Shown: piece after piece, positions 11,176 to 24,430 of the stretch
Layout: every line of letters starts with the position of its first letter
Numbering within the stretch: position 1 is the first letter of the stretch
Assembly (NCBI RefSeq): GCF_033807715.1
Contig: NC_084601.1
Coordinates: 16,422,690 to 16,486,689, forward strand
Source of the DNA: Cololabis saira
Lineage: Eukaryota > Chordata > Actinopteri > Beloniformes > Belonidae
Length of the DNA stretch: 64,000 bases
Direction of reading: 5' to 3'
The notes under the pieces: model-generated
Databases searched by the model: none
Told to the model about the DNA's origin: nothing
The model's input: the letters and a program-made list of their open reading frames with translations, nothing else
Made by a program: the position numbers and the translations under genes

Positions 11176-12339
11176 AATCGAGCTAACTGTAGTTATCTGT
11201 GGAGGCATTTGGTGTTCAGCCTGTATGTTTGAGCCTTTCTAACTAGGAATCAGGCATTGAGGAGCAGCCAGTCACCTTGAGATTGGAAATGAGTGTTTCA
11301 GAATGGTAGTTAAGTCTTTTCAAGCTCATTAGATGTGTCAGTCATATAAAATCAGGCTAAATGATAGCTTAGACCCAGGTTGAACTCAAAATGTTTGTGT
11401 TTACTAATGATGTGTTCAACTGCAGCTAATTTAGCCACATGCTAACAGATTCTGCATTGGGTTCATGGTTTATAGTTTTGTACTTACTGGCTGCGGTGAT
11501 TGTGATGCCAATATGGTTAGAATAGCTCCTCGTTTGAGTGTCAGCCGCTGAGCGAAGCCTTCTTGAGAATGTTCAAGGTTGGATAAACCATCTGAAGTGA
11601 AATGTTTATTGTGGAATGTGACAGATGGGCGCTTGGTGAGAGAGGATCTCCTCATGGGACCTCTCCCTGGCACACGCTGGTCCCCAGTTAACTTGGTTTT
11701 AAAATTCAGACAGAACCTTTAAAAAACACTGATAAACATTCTGTCTGAGTGTCTATTTATCAGATCAAAAAGAAACAAAAGAGACATTTAATGAGATTAT
11801 ATTTGCCTTTTTATTCACAAAATAAGGGCAGCAATGCAACATGTTGGTGCATTAAAAAAAAAAAGTATAACAATGCCATCTATGTACAATGACATTCTTC
11901 ATGAAATTGGATTTCATTTATTCTTATTCCTTTGCCCTGTTAAAAGGAATAAAATAATAATGATTTAACTGAGTTAAATGAGAACTCACTTTGTAGTAGC
12001 TTTGATTTAATCTTTGAAAAGCTAGCCTGTGAAATAAGTGCTTTAACACATCATACATTGTTTTCATTTTACTCTTATTATTTTCAATATTTTTAAAAGA
12101 ATTTTTTCATGAAAAGTTTATGAAACTTCAAGGATTTCGGGGCTAGGCTAAGTCCCCATTGTTTCAAGATGTTTACAATGCCCCTACTTTATACACTGTC
12201 AAACTTTGAAAAATAAATAAATGATTAAAAGACTTGTCCAAGGCTGGATGCTTTATTCATTTTGTTTGTTTTCCATGGAAAATCCCAGACTGGAGACACC
12301 TGATACCTGAGTATGATCATTTGCAGTCGTTAAGGCAGG
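11176..12339. other. A+T-rich non-coding stretch
   Basis: No coding region, RNA gene or element termini were recognised. Short chance frames only. Confidence 0.45.
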
Positions 12340-12375
12340 ATTGGGTAAAGGTTATATTATTATTAGCTTATTTTA

Positions 12376-12425
12376 GGAGGAGAAAGGTCCTGTGGACCGA
12401 AACGTTGTTTGTTTATTTACTCTAT
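12376..12425 (+). repeat. Retroelement 3'-end fragment with hammerhead-like motif
   Basis: GGTCC-TGT-GGACC forms a perfect 5-bp stem at 12386-12398, followed directly by GAAAC and GTT (12399-12406). That layout is the stem II plus GAAA half of a hammerhead ribozyme. The expected CTGATGA box is degraded (about four differences), so activity is unlikely. A related motif lies at 37382-37415. Confidence 0.35.
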
Positions 12426-12429
12426 TAAA

Positions 12430-13260
12430 ACCCCTTTTTTTTCCTTAGCTTATTTTAGAAATGACCTGAAGATGATAAAAAATGAAATGTTAGGCCATCC
12501 AGGATTTGTTTTTGAAACACCTTGATGTGAGATTAACAAGGGTGGTGAGTTCAGCTGAACTCATCAGCAAAATTTATCAGCTGTTTGTCATCTGCATAAA
12601 AGTGATAATATACTGTAAATTGCAGTCTTGGATGTAAATAAAGTAACACAAGTGTGCCTAAGACTGAGCCCTGAAGCATAACTCAACTGAGTTGTTGTGA
12701 AAGTACAGTAAATGTATCTAGAAAAAGTTGAAAAGGTAACTTAGGCTTTAGAGTCCTTATATCAACCCAGGTCCCCAAATAGTGGGGAAAAATGACATGG
12801 CTGACAGCTTTAAAGCCAGTTCTTAAATCTAAAAGAACTAAAATCCTTTGACTAATTTCTTGTTTGAGCATCAATAGTACTGATAATTAGTTCTTTTAAG
12901 TGTGTTCTGTTTTTCTCACAAGCTACTTTACACAAATGACTCATTCTTCATAAATGGTATCAACTGTGCAGACGTGACTGGATTAAAAAACACAGTTTGG
13001 AGATTGGTCTATAGGTACTTAAAGATAAGGGATACAAAGTGGATTCATAATAGATTCGATTTATAAAGAGCAGACTGTAAAAAAGTTCTTACCAGCAGCC
13101 TAGTGGGAGCAATATCTAAAATGCAGGAAAAGGAGGAAGGAGACAAGGTGATATACCTGAAATGATCAACCTTGATTTGAGATCTGATATTTTCCACTTT
13201 ATTTAGGCTGTTGTTTTTTTTATTCAACTTTATATTCTTAAAAAAGGGTCAGGATAGATT
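12430..13260. other. Probable decayed dispersed repeat, non-coding
   Basis: Phrases such as GTCATCTGCATAAAAGTG and AGACTGAGCCCTGAAGCAT recall a dispersed fish repeat in which an antisense LINE-related segment is followed by a lysine-rich tail. Identification is weak and no intact frame exists. Confidence 0.3.
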
Positions 13261-14026
13261 TTATGGAAAGTATTAATTACCTTAAAAAGTACTCTGTGCT
13301 TCTCCCTGAACATCATGCATCTTTAACTGCATTTGGATATATTAAATTATTGTGTTTAAGGGTGACGTGTCATTTCACAACTGTTGACCTTTCTTTAATG
13401 GTAATATTTTTTGGTAATCTTTGGGCTAAAGAGCTTTTTATGATTATTTTGATGATTATTATTTTTAAATGGGGCGGTTTGGTTGAGTCGTTTTTTAACA
13501 AAACTTCTCATTCAAGCAGTGGTCCTTGGGATTTAAGGATCTTGAGATCTAGACATCGCAAAACTTAAATGCACAGTCAGCATTGAGAATGCAGGCACAT
13601 CTCTTAGTGCAGACTACAGACTGATGAAGAAGCACTTTAAAAGCAACACCAATATGGGCACTGACAGGTACATCCAGTCATTTAAGAGAATTTAGAGCAA
13701 TATTGGATGAGAAGGTGTGACCTTTAGAGAGTGCAAATTCTTTAATAGGTTGAATGAGTTTCAAAGTGTCTAAAAGTTCAAAGAAATTAGAACTTTGGGA
13801 ATGGGGACGGACAACACGCATGAATGTTAATGGTGACAAGAATAAGTACTCTGCTACATAGTGGCGAAGAATGTGTGAAAACTCAAAGGTAACACTAATA
13901 GGATGGTACATAAGACATTTTTTATGGAAGACACCCAGGCCCAGACTTATAAAAAATATCCAAAATCAGGAGGATGAGCTTCAGTTAGGGCAACAGTGTC
14001 CCTGGGGACAGTCATGTCTTATAAGA
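13261..14026. other. Non-coding stretch
   Basis: A 101-codon open frame at 13263-13568 shows no family features and is probably fortuitous. No termini or RNA motifs were recognised. Confidence 0.4.
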
Positions 14027-14337
14027 TGTCACGGAGTGGTTTGTTGAGGACCCAAACTCAGGAGAGCAGGAGGCAGGAGTTGGAAAAAACTTAAATTTAT
14101 TTGCAAAAGCAAAACCAAAAACGCTTCTGAGCAGGAATAAAAGGCAGACCAAAAACATGAATCCAAAAACTTGACGAGGAGACCATGGAGGGAGGAAACA
14201 GTACGTACCAGCGAGGAACAGGGGAAAGACAAGACTAGATATACACAGAGGATAACGAGACACAGGTGCGGACAATCAGGGCAGATGGGAAACAGGAGGG
14301 ACAGAACTGAAACTGGGGGAAATGTCAAATCCTGACA
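14027..14337 (-). mobile_element. Solo LTR (Gypsy-like), minus strand
   Basis: On the minus strand the block begins TGTCAGGATTTGACATTTC and ends CCACTCCGTGACA, so it has TG...CA ends and a 5-bp terminal inversion. A polyadenylation signal lies in GCAAATAAATTTAAG, about 75 nt before the end, as expected for an R/U5 region. Flanks are TAAGA (14022-14026) and TAAAA (14338-14342), a 5-bp duplication with one change. No internal region remains, so this is the product of LTR-LTR recombination. Assignment to Gypsy is by overall resemblance only. Confidence 0.72.
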
Positions 14338-14416
14338 TAAAATCAAAATATCAGAGGTATTAATATTAAGCTCATCATAACAGGACTTGGTAAGAGATCT
14401 AAAAATCAGGGATTAA

Positions 14417-15065
14417 GGCCCCGTTTACACATAGCCGGGTATTTACAAAAACTGATATTTCCCCCTCTACGTTTTGAAAAATTCCATTGTTTACACGAGA
14501 TTGTTTTCAAAATCTCTTTGTTTACACGAATCTGCATGAATACGCTGTTAACGTCATGCCAGCCAATCAGAATCTTGGAAAAAACAACAAATGACACGTG
14601 TAACTTCCAGTTAAGCCTGATTTATGGTCCCGCGTTAAATCGATGCAGAGTCTACGGCGTAGGGTACGCGGCGACGCACACCGTACGGCGCGCATCGCCG
14701 CGTACCCTACGCCGTAGACTCTGCATCGATTTAACGCGGGACCATAAATCAGGCTTTACTTCCAAGACGGAACGAGAGTCTTTCGTTTGGAGTGACAGAG
14801 AAGTGGAGTTACTTTTAAGTGTGACTTTAGAATATAAAACAGGTAAAATACAAGAAAATATTGACGGTGGCCAAACTAATTGTGGTCGCACACATGACGC
14901 TGCTGACATTTCTGTTGCATAATGTGACGTTCTGAAGCCTAAATCTCAGTTTTCCCAGAGTTTTCAGAAATGATCGTTTTTGGTGACTTTGAGCTCCGTT
15001 TTCGTGTAAACGAACGGCCAAAACGCATGAAAACGCCTCCGTTTTTGCTCCGTGTAAACGGGGCC
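14417..15065. mobile_element. TIR element with TAA target duplication (PIF/Harbinger-like)
   Basis: Perfect 14-bp terminal inverted repeats, GGCCCCGTTTACAC and its inverse, with TAA at 14414-14416 and 15066-15068. A 3-bp TWA duplication is typical of PIF/Harbinger elements. Internal TTTACACGA/CGTGTAAAC motifs recur near both ends. No transposase is present. The element contains the nested palindromic MITE at 14614-14755. Confidence 0.8.
14614..14755. mobile_element. 142-bp near-perfect palindromic MITE with TTA target duplication
   Basis: The first 61 nt (starting AGCCTGATTTATGGTCCC) are an exact inverse complement of the last 61 nt. The central 20 nt also pair with three mismatches, so the element is one hairpin with essentially no loop. 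TTA lies on both sides (14611-14613 and 14756-14758), suggesting PIF/Harbinger-type mobilisation. Diverged relatives are at 60092-60179 and 62459-62621. Confidence 0.92.
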
Positions 15066-15068
15066 TAA

Positions 15069-16179
15069 AATTGTTCGGCACTGCCATAAAGGAAACAGAG
15101 GTAGGCAAAGAGTTCATCTGAATTTAGCTATTACTATTAAGAGGCTGACAATCTCCAATTTGGTAACAAACGTGTAAGTGAATCACTGGATTACCTAAAA
15201 AACAATGTTCCTCAAAGAAAATGTTTAATTTGGTATTTGCATATTTTTTATTTTTCCCTCTACAGTGTCATGAAACAGCTAAAAGAAACAGCAGGATTTT
15301 TTTAAACATATTTTCCAGTGCCATCCACATGCACTGTCACATACTACACACATTTTCAGGACATAAGTGTTAAAGAAAAGGGTATCGCCAAGGCTATTAT
15401 TACTGGCCTGCTTTTAAGTCTGTCCTGTCCTCAATAGAGAATGTGTAGATAACTTAAAAAATGAAAAATTGAACAATATAGACATTTGATACTGTGGTAA
15501 AAATAAGACAAAGTTGCAAGAAGAATGGAACAAAATTACCCTGAAAATATTTTTGTCGCTTTTTATCCTCAAGGCCAAAATATGTTATAGACTGTACCAT
15601 TCCAACTAGTTTGGAATTAGTAGCCGACCTGAATGTCTATACACACATCCGGCCGCTTTATTAAGTACACCTGGCATGACTAATAGTGGGGACGGTAGAA
15701 TAAAGTGGCTGGCGACTGTGTTATACACTGCAGATTTCTGTAAATATATAAATGGATTTTTGCTGTGTGACTTGAATGCATATGTGCTTGGATCATTTCA
15801 CTTGCCTGCCTGCACATTCAAGGTTAATGTATATACTGATAATGGAGATGATGTACTGGAAGGTGTCCACCCTTCTGTGTGGGAATTGCAACTACATCGC
15901 ATTATGGTGCATCATCAGCATGATTGAACAAGCTCCTTTACATCCCTTTACATTTACCTATACAGGCACACACACATACACACAAGCACACTCACTCACA
16001 TATAAATGCTACCTTTTAACAGGTTGACAGCCCTTCAATGACACACTTAGTCTTGTGCTTCCTCACCCACATTAAACAGAACTCCAGAACAGGTCCACCT
16101 TTTTGTAGCAGAGTTAACTGTAAATTGTGATTGTCAATGAATGCAGGAATGACTGCATCATAGTCATCTTTTCTATCAG
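15069..16179. other. Non-coding stretch
   Basis: A+T-rich, with a short CA-rich patch near 15965-16000. No gene or element termini recognised. Confidence 0.45.
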
Positions 16180-16220
16180 TACTACTACTACTACTACTAC
16201 TAATAATAATAATAATAACA
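16180..16220. repeat. (ACT)n/(AAT)n trinucleotide microsatellite
   Basis: ACT units switch to AAT units within a 40-nt tract, next to the LINE 3' end on its right. Confidence 0.9.
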
Positions 16221-16264
16221 TTTATTGATAGATTATTGATAGAAGCATTTCAAAAAAGTTGGGT

Positions 16265-17600
16265 TTAATGATTTAAATATGCACAAGTCGGAACAGTTAT
16301 GTATGCAATTAGGCACTGAGTTTCTGAGGGAGGGGGCAACAATGGAGAAGGCTTTGTCACCCCATGGAACATAAAATAAGATTTGCCATGAGAACAGCGA
16401 AGGGAGTTCACTGATAGTGGATCAGTGAGATAGGAAGGGGCCGGTTTATGGAAGGGTTTTTGGGTGAAAAAAAGTAATGTGTTTTGTATTTGTTGAGGTA
16501 TAGGCAGCCAATGGTGTTTTGGGAGTGTTATGGGGTTGCAGGATTGAGTGAGAAGACGTGCAGCAGACGTTTTGATGGATTGAAGTTTATTGAGGACTTT
16601 AGACCATACACCATACAGGATAATGTTACAGTAGTACAATTTCGATGTGATAAAGGCATAGATCAGGGTTGCAGCATCAGTGAAGGATATTGAGGGACGG
16701 GGATGGGAAAAGTTCTTTGGATGGAAAAAAGTGTTGTTCTGGTGGTTAATATGATTTCAGATGTGCTGGGAGGGGGAAAGGACGGAGTTATCAATGGTGT
16801 GTAAAAACAAATCCTGTGTGTGTTTCCTAAGTAACTTTGGGCCATTGATGTTCATATCTATTTTATTGCAGCTGAGGTTAAGGAAGTTGGATTGTATCTA
16901 TGATTTTAATTTTTGTTTTGCATCTGGTCAACGTGGAGTGGATGGCAGGAGTGACAGATTAAATGGAGCTGTAGAGCTGAATGTCGTCAGCATAGCAATG
17001 GTAGTAGAGACCAAGCTGATATGACCAAAAGAGAGTATGCAAAGCATAAGTAAGATGGGACTGTAGCAGGGCGAGTGCTACCGGGGCCGACCGAAGGATG
17101 GAGAGACACGGAGCTTCGTGCAGAATCCCTTTATTAATCCAAATCACACGTGCACAAGCACCTCACGCCAGCAGCAGCTCCTCCGATCCCTTTGCTGCTG
17201 TCCAGCTCCGCCTTATAAGGCAGGCAGGGTGGAGAGAACCAGCCACTCAGGCGGATGGGACACAGGTGCGTGTCCCATCAACTTCTCCACCCTGCCACAG
17301 GGACCAAGCACCAAACCCTGGGAGACACCTTGAGATAGTGGGGGCATAGGAGAAGGAGAGTGCAGTTTTTGATGCTGATGAACGGTTGCCAGTCTGTGAA
17401 ATTTGACTTCAGCCCAGATAGAGTGGTTCAGTGATGTTGAGGGTGGATTCAATCCAGGAGAGAAAAATATGATTGTCAAAAGCTGCACAGAGGTCTGGAA
17501 GGATGATAACATTGAGGAGCTTGTTGGTGACTTTGAGAAGGTCAGATTCAGTGCTGTGCTATGGAAACCAGACTCAAATTCATTACTTGTTGAACTACTT
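16265..17600 (-). pseudogene. L2-type LINE reverse transcriptase remnant, split by a solo LTR
   Basis: Reading the minus strand from 17600 downwards gives a worn L2-like polymerase: GVSQGLVLGP just right of the LTR, YHCYADDIQLYSS at about 16970-17010, then the C-terminal thumb KVLNKLQSIKTSAARLL near 16590 and HHWLPIPQQIQ near 16500. Frames change several times. The region between GVSQGLVLGP and the YADD block is interrupted by the 238-bp solo LTR at 17062-17299. Endonuclease is not recognisable. Confidence 0.8.
17062..17299 (-). mobile_element. Solo LTR with 5-bp TSD inside the L2 LINE
   Basis: On the minus strand it begins TGTGGCAGGGTGG and ends CTGCTACA, giving TG...CA with near-inverted ends. 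Flanks are GGGAC at 17057-17061 and GGGAC at 17300-17304, a perfect 5-bp duplication typical of LTR elements. A TATA-like CCTTATAAGG lies at about 17212-17221. An AATAAA signal lies at about 17131-17137, in the right order for U3-R-U5 on the minus strand. No internal part remains. Superfamily unknown. Confidence 0.9.
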
Positions 17601-17614
17601 GTTTAACAATGATC

Positions 17615-17920
17615 AGGTCAACTTCATTTATATAGCACACTTAAACACCAAAGTGCTTCACAAAACAAATATCAAACACATTATATTAATATTAAATGGT
17701 GAGTAAATATAATGCAACAACACCCTTAAAATGAACCAATAAAATGAAGCATTAAACTAATAAAACCAAATAACAATCAATTAAGCTGTTGGGATAAAAC
17801 ACTCAATCCATGTGCCAAAAGCCAAGGAGAATAGATGGGTCTTCAATAGAGATTTTAAAAGTCCTAATGTGGGAGCAGATGTTATATTCAGTGAAAAATT
17901 GTTCTACAATTTACAATAAT
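17615..17920 (-). repeat. LINE/SINE 3'-tail-like repeat, antisense
   Basis: CTTCATTTATATAGCACAC...CAAAGTGCTTCACAAA is the antisense form of the TATAAATAAAG/AAGTGCTTT retroposon tail. The following bases (GGGTCTTCAATAGAGATTTT) resemble the body usually attached to it. Decayed, with no open frame of note. Confidence 0.55.
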
Positions 17921-19159
17921 GTATTTAAATACTACTAAAGTACTATTCAGAATCCGTTATTGATTCACACTTTATGTCAATAGTCCCAACAAATACAGAG
18001 AAATCAGTTAAGAAAAATATGTTGTTACTTTTATATGGTGGCAATATTCTTGTTACTTACCCAGTGATAACAAATGTGAGTAAAAACTCTTTTTTGTTAC
18101 ATTGCAATGTTCTGGTGGAGCAGACCCATGATCCTGAGCAACATCATTTAGCCTTCTTCCCCATCAGAGCAGCAGTCGCAGGCCCCTCAATATATTTCTT
18201 AGAAATGCAGCAGAATATCAAAGACAGTGCAAGGAGGGCCTGTTCAATATTGAGCAGGTGCTCACAGTTATATGACTGGTTGGTGTACTTTTAAACATTT
18301 TTGAGAACAAGCAGTGGAATCACTGTTAAAATATACATGGGATGTGACAATATTTCAAATTTAACTGTCAGGAGTGTTGAAATGACCGTATTATTGTCTG
18401 AGTATTTAAGAACTCTTGGTTAAAGCCATCAAGGATGACACAATTTCATCACAATTTCAGCCATCTGTTACCGTTAAAAATCTAGGCGATTCATCTGTCC
18501 ACCTGCCCAAAATGCATTTGTGTAACAGTCTATGATTAAAAAATAGTGAGAAGACAGCAGGCAGTTGTTTTTGTATCAGGCAACGACAGATGGACTTCAC
18601 AGAACTTGTAACCTATGATTACTTTTCTAACTCTAACCATGTCCTTTTAAACATTAATCCCAACTATTCACAGTTGCCTCCTGACTGCAATTTTATTTTA
18701 TTTTTCATGAACAAGTGAAGTGCAGGACAAAGTTCAAACCAGAGGCTTCTTGCATGAGAGCAGCACTGTCATCCACCACAACCCCCAGCTTCTCATAAAT
18801 TAAAAGCGTCTAATGCGCAATATTTACACTGATTGTAGCAAGACATCAACAATATCATCAGGCACTGACGCTTAACAGTTGAACATCTTTGCAAATCACA
18901 AATGTGGTTTAATTTGTCGACAAAAAGTTGGTGAGTGTGAAAGACGAAAGTGTTGCACAATTTATTTGGGAAATTTCAACAAAACATGGCAGTAAATCCA
19001 TCATACTGAAGACAGCTTTGCAGTAGAAATATAATCTCAGAGTAATTTAGAAGACCCCATCACATTTAAAAGCTATTAGCCAGCTTTGTAACCCTATGAT
19101 GCCAGATGTAGTTTGATACAATTACAGAGTTATTAATAAATACAGAAAAAAAAAATGAA
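17921..19159. other. Non-coding stretch
   Basis: A 106-codon chance frame at 17974-18294 shows no recognisable family. No RNA or element termini were found. Confidence 0.4.
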
Positions 19160-21187
<2,028 letters not shown>

Positions 21188-21359
21188 TACCAAATGTGTT
21201 CATAATGATACAAAACAATATTATTTAGAAACGGTTAGACATAATTGGGGATGTTTTTAATTTCAAAGTCTTTAAATAAGGTATTACAAAGACTTTAAAA
21301 TAAGATTTATTTCAGGCTTTAAATCACTGACGAAAAATATTACAAATTTCTTGACAAGA

Positions 21360-21506
21360 AGGCATTTTGGGGGAGACCGGAAGTGACCTGCAGACGCAAT
21401 GGTCGGAGGACACTAGAGCGCCTACTAGCTATCCCTCAATTTTGATATTTAGTCAGGTTACACGTTTTGAAAAATCTTATTTACTGAATTGATAAAGTTG
21501 TAGAAG
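21360..21506 (+). promoter_or_regulatory. 5' untranslated region of the L1-type LINE
   Basis: The short segment from about GGGGGAGACCGGAAGTGACC to the ORF1 start is unlike its flanks and contains CCGGAAGTG, an ETS-type motif seen in some retrotransposon promoters. Its left limit was not fixed by a target duplication. Confidence 0.4.
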
Positions 21507-22553
21507 ATGTCGGGGAACAAGAAACTGGGCTGTTCGCCAGCCAAAACTCCTGCAGCGAAACGCAAACAGTCAGAGGACGGAGGCGTGGATGCTAACATTG
21601 CTAGCAGCGTGAGCGTGGCTATTGAGCTAGCGTTATCCAGACAACAAGATAACCTGGAAGCAGCGGTGACACGGGCTGTTCAGGGAGCTATTGACGGAAT
21701 GAAAAACTCTGTAGAGAGCTTGGAGAGGAAAGTGGAAGCCCACATGGAAACTGTCAATGGACTGGTCGCGAAAGTGGCTCGGGTACAAGCCGAGACGAGA
21801 GCCATGAAAAGGGAAGTGAGTAACAACACCGCCGATCTGGAAAAGTTGCAGCTGAAAGTTGCCTCGCTGGAGGACCAAGACCGGCGGAACAATGTGAGAA
21901 TTACGGGGATCGCAACCGGCAGAGAGGGAGGGGATGCAATCGCTTTCCTACAAGAAATGCTGCCAAAGTGGATCCCCTCGCTTGGTGAAAGCAAGATTCA
22001 AATAGAACGCGCCCACAGGATCCGCAGCAACAAGAACAACGGCCAGGCTACCATGATATTCAAAGTTCTCAGGTATCAGGACCGCAACACCATCCTGCAA
22101 GGGGCTCGCGAGGTGAGGAAAAAAGCTCCCATACAGGACGCCGGGAGGACAATACGGTTCTATGCGGATTACAGCGCATACACGAGCGAGAGGAGGAAGG
22201 CGTATGGAGAGGTGATGAAGGAGCTGTATGAGAGAGGCATCCCGGCTTTTCTACTCTACCCGGCCACCCTGAGGATGACTATCAACAATGAACAACGCAC
22301 CTTCACTTCAGCGCGCGAGGCCGCACAGTTCCTGAGGAAGGATGCCGGGGAGGGACCGTCGTCGCGCCGCCGGCTGTTCACCGTCGGGTCGGGAGATGCG
22401 TCGCGACCGGAGGAGGATGACATGGAGCAGTCCGACACTGCGGACCATCGCGGGATGAGGTCGGGGTTGATCAGCTGCATCATTGGAGCACGGTTGTCTG
22501 CTATGACTCTCCGAGGGAAAAACTTGACCCGTTTTGTTGTCTTGTGCCGGTGA
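21507..22553 (+). CDS. L1-type LINE ORF1 protein (RNA-binding, coiled coil)
   Basis: A 348-residue open frame with the architecture of L1 ORF1p. It starts with a basic N-terminus (residues about 1-25). A long heptad-rich coiled coil spans about residues 30-130 (ELALSRQQDNLEAAV through LEKLQLKVASLED). An RRM-like domain starts at RRNNVRITGI (about 132-141) and runs to MIFKVLRYQDRNTIL near 190-205. A C-terminal domain continues through TIRFYADYSAYTSERR. In L1 elements this trimeric protein coats the RNA and acts as a chaperone in the cytoplasm and nucleus. The ATG at 21507 is the first in frame and has GAAG before it. The frame is uninterrupted, whereas the downstream ORF2 is badly broken. Confidence 0.88.
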   Translation: MSGNKKLGCSPAKTPAAKRKQSEDGGVDANIASSVSVAIELALSRQQDNLEAAVTRAVQGAIDGMKNSVESLERKVEAHMETVNGLVAKVARVQAETRAMKREVSNNTADLEKLQLKVASLEDQDRRNNVRITGIATGREGGDAIAFLQEMLPKWIPSLGESKIQIERAHRIRSNKNNGQATMIFKVLRYQDRNTILQGAREVRKKAPIQDAGRTIRFYADYSAYTSERRKAYGEVMKELYERGIPAFLLYPATLRMTINNEQRTFTSAREAAQFLRKDAGEGPSSRRRLFTVGSGDASRPEEDDMEQSDTADHRGMRSGLISCIIGARLSAMTLRGKNLTRFVVLCR

Positions 22554-23147
22554 GGTTCGCACGGAGAACGCTGGTTCGGGTCGGAGGAGCTCGCGGCTGC
22601 AGGGGGCGTGGTCTGTTCGCACCGCCCCCCTACCTGTTGCAGGGTTGAGGTGGGGGAACTGTTTGCCAGAATGTTTATTTTATATTTTTATATCTTGTTA
22701 TTCTAGGATGCCCTAGTTATGAAAATGTTTACTTATGGTTGTTGAAGAAATAATCTTAGAAGGGGTATTTATATTTACCAAATACTTTTTTGATTTATGG
22801 CCGGAATTGATGACAGAGGTCACGATATGCACATATATGTGCCTATTTTTGTTTTTACCTGCACTTTATTTTTACTATCTAATTATTTTGGACGAATAAG
22901 GGATCTCCGGCCAGGTGTATGTGTTACTGCTGTGTGTTAACCTGATGGGAGGGAGTTAACTGTTACAAGGGAGGGATGGATAGGAGTTTAGGAAGTCTTG
23001 CTGAGCTGCATTATGCGGAAGTCACACGGATCGGAACCACTGTTCAGGGGGGCGGCAGAGGGAGGTGGGAGGATGGGTATCTCAGTTATGACTTTTACAT
23101 CAGGGTTAAGCCTTTTATTGTCACATCTGGAGCAATAGCTACCCATT
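22554..23147 (+). other. Inter-ORF spacer of the L1-type LINE
   Basis: About 590 bp separates ORF1 from the ORF2 start. No coding motif is seen. This spacing suits fish L1 elements, where ORF2 is translated separately. Confidence 0.5.
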
Positions 23148-24321
23148 TTGATAATGGTTAAGCTAACTATTTTGAGCTATAATGTCCTGGGACTGAATGC
23201 AAAACTTAAAAGAGTGAAATGCTTAGACTTACTCCGTCGCAAGGATGTAGATGTAGCATATATTCAAGAAACACACCTGAGGGTGGAGGATGTATCACGA
23301 TTTCAAAATAAGCAATATAAAGTTGTGGCTTCAGATTGTGGGAGTTCTAACTCTAGGGGGACAGTCATTTTGGCCAAAAGGAGCCTGACCTTAGAGGTGG
23401 AAAAGGTTAATAAAGGGACATCAGGCCGCATAGCATATTTATGTACATCCATATATGGAAATAAAGTAGCCTTTGTATCAGTATACGCACCAGCAGTTTT
23501 TGACCCTCTCTTTTTTCCAGAAAGAAACGGGCGGAGATCAGATACAGGTGCTGCCGGCGATACTATCTGACCATAACCCGTTGTTGATGACGATAGATCT
23601 TAGTCACAAACTCAATAGAACACTGAGATGGCGCTTTAATACAACGCTTCTGCAGGATGAGGTATTTGTAACACAATTTAGGAAAAGGATTACAGAATTC
23701 GTAGCCAATAATATAGGCTCAGTAGAGGATGCCTCATATATATGGATGGCCACCAAGGGGTGTATTAGGGACTTTACATCCTCTTATGCATCTCATCTCA
23801 AAAAAGAGAGGAGCCGCAGGATCTGCGAGTTAGAAAAGAAGTGTCACATACTTGAGAAGCGGTTAAAGGGTAAATACGCTAAATCGACGGAAAAAGAACT
23901 GAGGGGAGTCAGGGTGGAGCTCAGTGATCTGTTGAGGAGGCGAGTGGAATTCATCATGCACAGAGTCAGGCAGAGCTATTATTTTAACGGAAGCAAACCA
24001 AGCAGGTTATTGGCGCTGAAGCTTAAACAAAGCGAATCCAGAGCATCAATCAATACCATCAAAAGGTAGACCCTCCAGAAAAACGCGGGCAAAAATCCTT
24101 GATTCTGCGGGCTAAAATAATTGATTATGCGGGCTAAAATCATTTATTATGCGATTAAATGTGCGGGTTTTTTATGTGCTTTTATGCGGTGAAATTGCGG
24201 AATATGCTGGAAGTTGCGGAATATGCGGGAAGTCGTGGAAAATGCGGAAAGTTGCAAAATATGCAAAATATGCAGGAAGTTGCGGATTCGGCGCTGAGCT
24301 CTTCCCTCTTCGCTCGCCGCT

Positions 24322-24430
24322 ACATCATCATCATCATCATCATCATCGTTTATTAGTCAGACTCGAGGTCCATGATAAAAACATACAACACTCAATACAT
24401 AAGAACACAGATTAAAAGAATGCTGATTGT
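24322..24430 (-). repeat. LINE 3' end with (ATG)n tail, fused to 28S sequence
   Basis: On the minus strand the bases CATGGACCTCGAGTCTGACT then AATAAACG are followed by at least eight ATG units. A short 3' untranslated region with a simple trinucleotide tail is how many non-LTR retrotransposons end. Upstream on the minus strand it joins directly to the 28S 5' segment at about 24430. Confidence 0.6.
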
